The notes under the pieces are model-generated. The model had not been told where the DNA came from. It was given only the letters and a program-made list of their open reading frames with translations, and did not search any database. Shown here in pieces: positions 21,784-27,187 of a DNA stretch of 27,187 nt. How positions within the stretch are numbered: position 1 is the first letter of the stretch; the number at the start of each line of letters is the position of its first letter. The DNA is from DATEMK01 sp035275625 (GTDB taxonomy: Bacteria > Bacteroidota > Bacteroidia > AKYH767-A > OLB10). The stretch lies in contig DATEMK010000642.1 in assembly GCA_035275625.1 (NCBI GenBank), positions 1 to 27,187 on the forward strand, in the 5' to 3' direction. The translations under genes were made by a program, and so were the position numbers.

Positions 21784-24021
21784 ATGAAATCAAAACTTCT
21801 CCTCACATTATTCTTCCTCACAGTCTTTTCAAAAATCAGTTTATCAAAGGAAAACGGAAAAGAACTTTGGAACAAATCATTTACTCCATCCTCCGGCTTT
21901 ACTTCAAAAGCAAATGCATGGGCATCCCGTTATATTTCCTTCTCGCTGAACATGCAGGATGTAAAAAATTATCTTTCTCCATCACCTCACGAAAAGGTTT
22001 CAAGTCTTAGAAACAGCAGTTTTGTTTTCAGCATTCCAAAACCGGATGGAAGCTTTGATGATTTCAAAATTATTGAGTCGCCTGTAATGGAAGATGGATT
22101 AGCCTCTGCGTATCCTTTTATTAAAACATATGCCGGCCAGGGGATCACGGATCCTGCTGCAACCTTGCGTTTTGATATTACCCAATTCGGGTTTCATGCA
22201 ATGGTTATTTCACCAAATGGAACTTATTTTATTGATCCGCCTGAATTGAATTCGGATGCAGCATGCATTTCTTATTATAAAAAAAACGCACTGAAACAGG
22301 ATATTGAACAGCAATGTCTCGTTGACGCGCAGGAGGAAGCAGGTAGCCTGAGAAATCAAAATCCGAATTCACCTCTCAAAAGCATTAATGGCGAATTAAG
22401 AACTTACCGTCTTGCCCTTGCTGCAGATTTTGAGTATACGGCATTTTACGGAGGCACTGTTGCAGGGGCCCTTGCCGGGATGGTAACAACAATGAACAGG
22501 ATAAACGGTGTCTATGAGCGCGAATTTGGAATCCACATGAACCTCATTGCGAATGATACTTTGCTGATTTATACAACATCGGCCGATCCCTATACCAACA
22601 ATAACGGGTCTGCCATGCTTGGACAGAATCAAACCAATATTGATAACGTTATCGGATCAGCAAATTATGACATCGGTCATGTCTTCAGTACGGGTGGGGG
22701 CGGCATTGCAGGACTGGGTGTAATTTGTGAACCAGGCATGAAAGCATGGGGAGTAACCGGCTTGGGTTCTCCAATCGGTGATGGATTTGATATAGATTAT
22801 GTGGCTCATGAAATGGGTCACCAGTTTGGCGGCAATCATTCATTCAATTCGGTTTCGGGTTTCTGCAACGGTAACCGTGAAGCAATTGCCGCTTATGAAC
22901 CGGGCAGCGGAAGTACCATCATGGGATATGCAGGTATATGCGGCTCCGATGATTTGCAGCCTCACAGCGATGATTATTTCCACACAAAAAACTTTGATGA
23001 AATAACAGTTTACACTCAAAACGGTACCGGTAATACCTGTGCAGCTATTACCACCAATTCAAACAGCGCCCCGGTGCTCACCATCCCCGCTAACTTTACC
23101 ATTCCGCTCAATACCCCGTTCAGGCTGGTGGCAACTGCAACCGATCCCGATCTCGATTCATTAACCTATTGCTGGGAACAATTTGATTTAGGTCCGGCAG
23201 GAACCTGGAATAATCCTTCAGGAAATGCTCCCATATTTCGTTCTTTTAATCCTGTGACAACAGGAACACGGTTGTTTCCCAAACTGCAAAACATTTTAAA
23301 TAACAATACCACGATCGGGGAAATTAAAGCTTCGTACGCGCGCGCGCTCCATTTCAGATGTACGGTTCGTGACAATGTGCTGAGCGCTGCGGGCGTTACC
23401 TATAACAACACTCCCGTCCAGGTTACTGTAGCTAATACTCCGGGACCCTTTGCTGTGCTTTCCCCTAATGTAACAGGAATTACCTGGCTTGCCGGAACGC
23501 TTGAAACTATTACATGGTCTGTAAACGGAAGCGATGTGGCCCCGGTCAGCACGCCCAATGTAAATGTGCTGCTGTCGCTGGATGGCGGAAATAACTTTAC
23601 CATCACGCTTGGTACAAACGTGCCGAACAATGGATCGCTTAATGTTACAGTGCCTAACGTAAGCACCTCAACCGCCCGTGTAATGGTGGAAGGAGCCGGA
23701 AATATTTTCTTTGACATCAATGATAAAAATTTTACAATTAACCCGCTGGGAGTGGAAGAAAACAATTTTTCCAATGCTGTCATGATTTTCCCCAACCCGG
23801 TTAAAGATATGTTTGAACTAATGGTTGCAAACGAAGATCTGGGAGACATTGACATCACTATCACCAATGCTGTCGGAAAAGTTACCGGCAATTATCTTGT
23901 GCATAAGAATGAAAATATCGTTCACCTCAATTTTGATTTCAGTAAACAGGCGGCAGGTGTATATTTTGTTAAGCTGAAAAATGAAAAATCAGAAGCGGTT
24001 AAACGGATCGTGAAATTCTGA
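21784..24021 (+). CDS. Reprolysin-like (metzincin) metalloprotease with T9SS sorting domain
   Basis: A 745-residue secreted zinc protease. Signal peptide about 1-20 (MKSKLLLTLFFLTVFSKISLS), then a propeptide-like region to about 200. The catalytic domain carries HEMGHQFGGNH (H342, E343, H346, H352), the metzincin zinc site, and a Met-turn at M380 (STIMGYAGICG), with the adamalysin-like HVFSTGGGGIAGLG before it. After about 430 come Ig/cadherin-like repeats (SAPVLTIPANFTIPLNTPF; then ITWLAGTLETITWSVNG, a domain often seen with this protease type). The C-terminal about 80 residues are a T9SS type A sorting domain (MIFPNPVKDMFEL ending GVYFVKLKNEKSEAVKRIVKF). It is exported by T9SS and either attached to the cell surface or released. 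It degrades proteins; the target is unknown. Full length and intact. Confidence 0.94.
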   Translation: MKSKLLLTLFFLTVFSKISLSKENGKELWNKSFTPSSGFTSKANAWASRYISFSLNMQDVKNYLSPSPHEKVSSLRNSSFVFSIPKPDGSFDDFKIIESPVMEDGLASAYPFIKTYAGQGITDPAATLRFDITQFGFHAMVISPNGTYFIDPPELNSDAACISYYKKNALKQDIEQQCLVDAQEEAGSLRNQNPNSPLKSINGELRTYRLALAADFEYTAFYGGTVAGALAGMVTTMNRINGVYEREFGIHMNLIANDTLLIYTTSADPYTNNNGSAMLGQNQTNIDNVIGSANYDIGHVFSTGGGGIAGLGVICEPGMKAWGVTGLGSPIGDGFDIDYVAHEMGHQFGGNHSFNSVSGFCNGNREAIAAYEPGSGSTIMGYAGICGSDDLQPHSDDYFHTKNFDEITVYTQNGTGNTCAAITTNSNSAPVLTIPANFTIPLNTPFRLVATATDPDLDSLTYCWEQFDLGPAGTWNNPSGNAPIFRSFNPVTTGTRLFPKLQNILNNNTTIGEIKASYARALHFRCTVRDNVLSAAGVTYNNTPVQVTVANTPGPFAVLSPNVTGITWLAGTLETITWSVNGSDVAPVSTPNVNVLLSLDGGNNFTITLGTNVPNNGSLNVTVPNVSTSTARVMVEGAGNIFFDINDKNFTINPLGVEENNFSNAVMIFPNPVKDMFELMVANEDLGDIDITITNAVGKVTGNYLVHKNENIVHLNFDFSKQAAGVYFVKLKNEKSEAVKRIVKF

Positions 24022-24104
24022 GCATTAAGCTGTTCAGTTTAAAAAGAAATTCATTGCCTTTTCCGGCAGCGGGTCAGTTTAGGTCTTTTTGCGCTTCTTA
24101 GTGC

Positions 24105-24159
24105 CTTAGTGCCTTTGTGGCAAAATAATTTTTTTAAGTATAGCCACAAAGACACTAAG
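24105..24159. repeat. 17-bp inverted repeat in the protease-MFS intergenic region
   Basis: CTTAGTGCCTTTGTGGC (24105-24121) and GCCACAAAGACACTAAG (24143-24159) match at 16 of 17 positions around a 21-base AT-rich loop. Partial extra units flank both arms (TTAGTGCC before, CCACAAAG after). It lies in the 314-bp gap 24022-24335, which otherwise holds only a -7 box for the MFS gene. There is no U-run after the stem, so it is not a standard terminator. Confidence 0.9.
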
Positions 24160-24287
24160 CCACAAAGCTGCATTAAACATTTTCAAAATCAGGTATGGCC
24201 TGGAATTTAAATTGACTCGCTACCCCATTTCCCCTGCCTTCTTTATTCTCTTCATTGGATAATAATCTCAGGGCGTTTGCAAATTAT

Positions 24288-24295
24288 TAATTTTG
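24288..24295 (+). promoter_or_regulatory. -7 box for the MFS transporter gene
   Basis: TAATTTTG matches TANNTTTG and lies 40 bp before the MFS ATG. A TTTG at 24276-24279 is too close to act as the -33 element. Confidence 0.45.
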
Positions 24296-24335
24296 CCATT
24301 CTTTTTTAAAAAGGTTCCGACAGGAATACGGGAGA

Positions 24336-25619
24336 ATGGCTGCCAGTGATAAATTTACCCCTTACCAGGTTTTTGCAATCGTAATACTTGCACTAACGCA
24401 GTTCACCGTTGTGCTCGATTTTATGGTCATGTCGCCATTGGGCGATATGCTGATAAAATCCATGAGCCTCACCACCACGGAATTCGGTTTTGCAGTTTCC
24501 GCTTATGCATTCAGCGCAGGCATTTCGGGATTTCTCACAGCAGGTTTCGCTGACCGTTTTGACCGTAAAAAATTATTGCTGTTTTTTTACGTGGGTTTTA
24601 TTGCAGGTACTTTATACTGCGGTTTAGCCTCCACCTACGCGATGATGATCACAGCACGCATCATTACCGGTGTATTTGGCGGAGTAATCGGTTCCATCTC
24701 CATGGCTATCATTGCTGACTTGTTTCCGCTGGAGCAGCGCGGCAGGGTCATGGGATTCCTGCAAATGGGTTTCGGTGCCAGCCAGGTGCTGGGTATTCCC
24801 ATCAGCCTGTACCTTGCCAATGCATGGGGCTGGCAGGCGCCTTTTTTAATGATTGTCGGTTTATCGGTGATCACCTGGTTTTTTGCACTGGTCAAAATGC
24901 AGCCCATCAACCGGCACCTGCTCGTGCAAAGCGACCGTTCTGCACTAACGCACCTGTGGAATACCATTGCCAAACGCCATTACCGGATCGGGTTTTTGGC
25001 AACTGCATTTCTTTCATTGGGCGGGTTTATGATGATGCCCTGGGGAAGCGCTTTTGCCATTAACAATCTCAATGTCACTACGCATCAATTGCCGATACTT
25101 TTTATGGTTGCCGGGTTAGCTACACTGGTCATTATGCCTGTCATCGGGAAGCTGAGCGATAAAATGGAAAAATTTAAATTGTTTGCCATCGCATCGGTGT
25201 GGATGATGGTAGTAGTGGTTATTTATACCAACCTCACACCCGTTCCGTTTTGGTTCGTCATGCTCATGAACATCGTCATGATGATGGGCATTATGAGCCG
25301 CATGGTTCCATCCATGGCATTGGTGACTGCATTGCCCGAACTGAAAGACCGCGGTGCGTTCATGAGCATTAACGCATCACTGCAGCAGGTAGCGGGCGGT
25401 ATTGCCGCAGGAGTGGGAGGGCTTGTCGTGGTGCAGAAAACAAAATTCAGCCCCCTCGAACATTACGATACATTAGGCTATGTAATTTTAGTCATCATCC
25501 TTATCAACATTTTTTTCGTGTACCGCGTAAGCAATCTTATAAAAGCCCGCGGCAAGGATAAACCCGATGCCGATATTACAGAAATTGCTGAAGCCGAAGC
25601 CTTGAAATTTGGCGATTGA
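24336..25619 (+). CDS. MFS transporter, DHA1-like
   Basis: A 427-residue major-facilitator membrane protein with about 12 hydrophobic helices and a soluble acidic tail (KDKPDADITEIAEAEALKFGD). The N-terminal half has D-x-x-x-x-x-P-like LDFMVMSPLG in helix 1 and the loop 2-3 signature GFADRFDRKKLLL; ADLFPLEQRGRVMGFLQMGFGASQVLGIP is the motif C-like region of drug:H+ antiporters. Proline and methionine are frequent in helices 7-10 (MMMPWGSAF, MLMNIVMMMGIMSRMVPSM). The likely role is export of a small molecule by proton antiport; substrate unknown. It has its own putative promoter and is followed by a palindrome-rich zone, so it appears monocistronic. G+C looks somewhat higher than in neighbours. 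Confidence 0.9.
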   Translation: MAASDKFTPYQVFAIVILALTQFTVVLDFMVMSPLGDMLIKSMSLTTTEFGFAVSAYAFSAGISGFLTAGFADRFDRKKLLLFFYVGFIAGTLYCGLASTYAMMITARIITGVFGGVIGSISMAIIADLFPLEQRGRVMGFLQMGFGASQVLGIPISLYLANAWGWQAPFLMIVGLSVITWFFALVKMQPINRHLLVQSDRSALTHLWNTIAKRHYRIGFLATAFLSLGGFMMMPWGSAFAINNLNVTTHQLPILFMVAGLATLVIMPVIGKLSDKMEKFKLFAIASVWMMVVVVIYTNLTPVPFWFVMLMNIVMMMGIMSRMVPSMALVTALPELKDRGAFMSINASLQQVAGGIAAGVGGLVVVQKTKFSPLEHYDTLGYVILVIILINIFFVYRVSNLIKARGKDKPDADITEIAEAEALKFGD

Positions 25620-25649
25620 GTTTTGTTTGCAGACCACCGGCATCAATTC

Positions 25650-25689
25650 CCTGCCTGCCGTCACCAAAGCTAACGCAATGTCAGGCAGG
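25650..25689. repeat. CCTGCCTG/CAGGCAGG inverted repeat
   Basis: 8-bp arms CCTGCCTG (25650-25657) and CAGGCAGG (25682-25689) separated by 24 bases. The arms equal the outer part of the palindrome at 16966-16985, as if that palindrome had been opened by extra sequence. Confidence 0.8.
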
Positions 25690-25719
25690 TAATCACCTCT
25701 GTGCCCGCTCTCCGTATAA

Positions 25720-25739
25720 CTCCGCCATTTATGGCGGAG
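25720..25739. repeat. CTCCGCCAT/ATGGCGGAG palindrome
   Basis: Perfect 9-bp arms (25720-25728 and 25731-25739) with a TT loop, 19 bp left of the transposase-associated palindrome at 25759. The CCGCC/GGCGG core matches the palindrome inside sufS at 4262-4276. Confidence 0.9.
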
Positions 25740-25758
25740 ATCAAAAACAGCTAAGCAA

Positions 25759-25772
25759 ATGGCTTTAGCCAT
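25759..25772. repeat. Left palindrome at the transposase 3' end
   Basis: ATGGCT-TT-AGCCAT. It overlaps the transposase stop codon (TAA at 25767-25765). Confidence 0.85.
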
Positions 25773-26196
25773 GACTTTTAAAATCATACTTGCGAATAAA
25801 CTCATCATACTCTTGCATAAAAGTAGTTTTTGCATGATGTTCTTCTTGTCCATCTATATATGCTCTGACTTTATCTAACATTGATTCGCTCACTGAAACC
25901 GCAAAATATTCATCAGCCCATTCAAATTTCCCTTTTGTGATTTTCTCTTTGTTTATCCAGAACGCAGATTCTCCCTTTATCAATTGCATTGCCTTTGAAA
26001 TACTCACATCTGCATTTAATCCCATTAAGCAATGCAAATGTTCCGTATAACCATCAATTCTATCAATAAAAATTTCTTTTTTACGGGCGTTTTGTTTTAT
26101 GTGCTCGATAACAACCTTACGTATTTCTTTTGTCAGAAAAGGTTCTCTGCTTTTCGTTGACCAAACTGCATGAACCATTATTTTTACAAACGACAT
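25765..26196 (-). CDS. tnpA: Y1 (HUH) single-strand transposase, IS200/IS605- or REP-associated type
   Basis: A 143-residue HUH-superfamily tyrosine transposase (Y1_Tnp fold). The HUH metal motif is H53-L-H55 (TEHLHCLMGL), and the catalytic tyrosine is Y113 in VRAYIDGQEEHHAK, with Q117 in the metal site. The N-terminus FVKIMVHAVWSTKSREPFL and the end TFMQEYDEFIRKY are typical of the Bacteroidota branch. All catalytic residues are present and length is full, so it may be active. No accessory TnpB/IscB gene is adjacent. Palindromes overlap or touch both ends, which suggests it mobilises hairpin-containing DNA as single strands, and it could also be a domesticated REP-handling enzyme. It stands where the partner of the antitoxin-like gene at 26274 would be expected. 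Confidence 0.9.
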   Translation of the reverse strand: MSFVKIMVHAVWSTKSREPFLTKEIRKVVIEHIKQNARKKEIFIDRIDGYTEHLHCLMGLNADVSISKAMQLIKGESAFWINKEKITKGKFEWADEYFAVSVSESMLDKVRAYIDGQEEHHAKTTFMQEYDEFIRKYDFKSHG

Positions 26197-26205
26197 TTTC
26201 TATTC

Positions 26206-26219
26206 AGGGCTAAAGCCCT
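26206..26219. repeat. Right palindrome at the transposase 5' end
   Basis: AGGGCT-AA-AGCCCT, 10 bp upstream of the transposase ATG. Confidence 0.9.
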
Positions 26220-26243
26220 CTCTGTTATTATTTCATTTTTTCC

Positions 26244-26259
26244 CCAGCCTGAAGGCTGG
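26244..26259. repeat. CCAGCCT/AGGCTGG palindrome
   Basis: Perfect 7-bp arms with a GA loop, 24 bp beyond the right transposase palindrome and 15 bp from the stop codon of the antitoxin-like gene. It shares the two-base-loop design of the other three palindromes around the transposase. Confidence 0.9.
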
Positions 26260-26273
26260 AGTTACTCATCCTA

Positions 26274-26480
26274 TTAAAGCTCATCAATAAGTTTTCTTGC
26301 CAAACGTCCTTTCAGCTTTCCGGCTTTAACCAGATTTATTTCATCTACTGCTTCTTTAAGTTCTTCAAAAAATTGCGCTTTAGCCTGCGTAAGTGTTTTC
26401 GTTTTCACAAACTTTAGATTTTTTAAAATCTCCATCAGGTAAGGAGCCTTCGCATCTTTTATATCTAACAATACTCTCAT
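26274..26480 (-). CDS. Small antitoxin-like protein, apparently orphan
   Basis: A 68-residue protein resembling a common Bacteroidota small-protein family that usually precedes a RelE/ParE-type toxin gene: MRVLLDIKDAKAPYLMEILKNL, then VKTKTLTQAKAQFFEELKEAVDEINLVKAGKL and an ending LARKLIDEL. The pattern fits a short N-terminal strand followed by helices that would wrap around a toxin. In this copy no toxin frame follows; after the stop come a palindrome, a second palindrome and the transposase. The ATG at 26480 and a TATCTTTG -7 box upstream suggest it is expressed. The family link is by recollection, so the antitoxin role is tentative, and the gene may be a remnant of a broken module. Confidence 0.7.
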   Translation of the reverse strand: MRVLLDIKDAKAPYLMEILKNLKFVKTKTLTQAKAQFFEELKEAVDEINLVKAGKLKGRLARKLIDEL

Positions 26481-26494
26481 GTTTTAATTTTCTT

Positions 26495-26502
26495 CAAAGA
26501 TA
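26495..26502 (-). promoter_or_regulatory. -7 box for the antitoxin-like gene
   Basis: TATCTTTG on the minus strand, identical to the suf operon -7 box, 14 bp before the ATG at 26480. No TTG at the expected -33 distance. Confidence 0.4.
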
Positions 26503-26560
26503 AAACTTTCCTACCCCTCCTGGAAAAATCCCTTAGAGAGCAAAAGTCCGGTGTTTTTTA

Positions 26561-26590
26561 TCCCCGAAGGGATTTGAAACCCCTTCGGGA
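26561..26590. repeat. CCCGAAGGG/CCCTTCGGG inverted repeat
   Basis: 9-bp arms at 26563-26571 and 26581-26589 with a 9-base loop. A T-run follows only on the plus strand, where no gene precedes it. The arm repeats the palindrome core found upstream of thiL (8840-8850). Confidence 0.85.
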
Positions 26591-26614
26591 ATTTTTTTCA
26601 TTTCAATTATTGAT

Positions 26615-27187
26615 TTAACGTTCATAAAATTTTTTTACAATCATTAAACGTAAACAAGAAGATTTACTGTAAAATGCAATAGATTTTAAATCCATTAGGT
26701 ACAATTCACGTTGATAATTCAAATTATTAAAGGAATGAATAGCACGTTGAATTAAAATTATAAAATCAACGTTTGCAAACGTACGTGATACAGCCAGTAA
26801 TTCTGGGAAAAGATTTTTTTTAATAAAATAAGGATCTAATCGTGAATTATTTTCTGCATTTTTATTATGGTAGTCTGACCAAGTCTGTAATATCGAGACA
26901 CTAAAATCATTTGGTTGTATTTTTCTAAAATAATTTATGGAATCAACAATCTTTTCATAATTCATCTTCCACATATCTTGGGTATCTTGAAATTTCTTAT
27001 TGTACTCATCAAAATCGATTTTTAATTTTTTATTTATTGTGTGGAGAAAATCAAGATGCAATGAAAATTGATTATAATAATATAGTTTAAATTTATCGTT
27101 TCTGTTTTCAACTAATATTTTATAATATTCGAATTCTTTTAAAGAATGAATGTTTTTCAGGTGCGTATCATATCCAGATGAAGATTT
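26615..27187 (-). CDS. Unrecognised protein, C-terminal 190 residues (5' end outside window)
   Basis: The minus-strand frame is open from the window edge to a stop at 26615, with no stop codon in 190 codons; a TTG at 27061 could be read as a start, but the open frame continues beyond it, so I treat this as the end of a longer gene. Composition is AT-rich with many Lys, Asn, Tyr, Phe and Ile. The visible part is mostly helical in character, with an aromatic-rich stretch (FKLYYYNQFSLHLDFLHTINKK), then DYHNKNAENNSRLDPYFIKKNLFPELLAVSRTF, and a basic end LRLMIVKKFYER. There is no membrane segment or signal in this part. I recognise no family. AT-richness next to a transposase hints at acquired DNA, but this is weak. 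Confidence 0.75.
   Translation of the reverse strand, partial: KSSSGYDTHLKNIHSLKEFEYYKILVENRNDKFKLYYYNQFSLHLDFLHTINKKLKIDFDEYNKKFQDTQDMWKMNYEKIVDSINYFRKIQPNDFSVSILQTWSDYHNKNAENNSRLDPYFIKKNLFPELLAVSRTFANVDFIILIQRAIHSFNNLNYQRELYLMDLKSIAFYSKSSCLRLMIVKKFYER

Larger units (their letters stand above)
25759..26219 (-). mobile_element. Putative REP/IS200-like unit: HUH transposase bounded by inverted GGCTTTAGCC palindromes
   Basis: The left palindrome ATGGCTTTAGCCAT (25759-25772) and right palindrome AGGGCTAAAGCCCT (26206-26219) each have 6-bp arms and a two-base loop, share the core GGCTTTAGCC / GGCTAAAGCC, and bracket the transposase gene closely: the left overlaps its stop, the right ends 10 bp from its start. 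IS200/IS605 enzymes recognise such subterminal hairpins; the exact ends here are inferred. Confidence 0.55.

Noticed and set aside
26561..26590. Terminator for the gene at 26615-27187
   Set aside because: The T-run lies on the plus-strand side only, so on the minus strand the hairpin lacks the U-tract; no plus-strand gene precedes it.

Overview
The window looks like a chromosomal stretch of a Bacteroidota bacterium; I cannot resolve the order. The evidence is: two large secreted proteins ending in type IX secretion (T9SS) sorting domains; an S46 dipeptidyl-peptidase; Bacteroidota-restricted families (DUF2480, DUF4270, Omp28-like); a SUF operon ending in SufT and DUF2480; and repeated matches to the Bacteroidota promoter -7 box TANNTTTG. 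Codon use is AT-leaning. I see no rRNA, tRNA or CRISPR array.

Layout. 1-1477 (-): N-terminal part of an S46 peptidase, cut by the window edge. 1655-2131 (+): small secreted DUF6265-like protein. 2137-8762 (-): an eight-gene iron-sulfur assembly operon, sufA-sufB-sufC-sufD-sufS-sufE-sufT-DUF2480, from a well-formed promoter at about 8790-8816. 8892-9968 (+): thiL, divergent from suf. 9978-13998 (-): a probable three-gene operon of a half-length starch-synthase-like protein, a DUF4270 lipoprotein and glmS. 14253-16877 (+): an ALDH7-type aldehyde dehydrogenase and an ACMSD-type decarboxylase, enzymes of lysine and tryptophan breakdown that both feed 2-oxoadipate. 17015-19581 (+): rbfA, a membrane-associated methyltransferase and a LolC/E-like permease. 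19743-24021 (+): two T9SS cargo proteins, an Omp28/thioredoxin-like protein and a metzincin protease, separated by a strong terminator. 24336-25619 (+): an MFS transporter. 25650-26590: a palindrome-rich zone around a Y1/HUH transposase and an orphan antitoxin-like gene. 26615-27187 (-): C-terminal part of an unrecognised protein running off the right edge.

The most striking theme is short repeats. Two related palindromes (a consensus close to CACCCCG-N-CCCTCYCC, three bases, then the reverse complement) lie in frame inside sufS and thiL, on opposite coding strands, adding about 8-11 residues to conserved enzymes. A second palindrome lies in sufS. An element with three ACWAATT units, with identical 9 and 10 base spacing, occupies both the sufB/sufC and the sufS/sufE junctions and supplies the only apparent sufE start codon. 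Other junctions are filled with tandem or inverted short repeats, and several adjacent genes (sufE, DUF2480, the LolC/E-like gene) start with GTG or TTG. Four palindromes with two-base loops surround the HUH transposase, suggesting a REP-like system. Function calls rest on motif recognition by eye; no database search was run.
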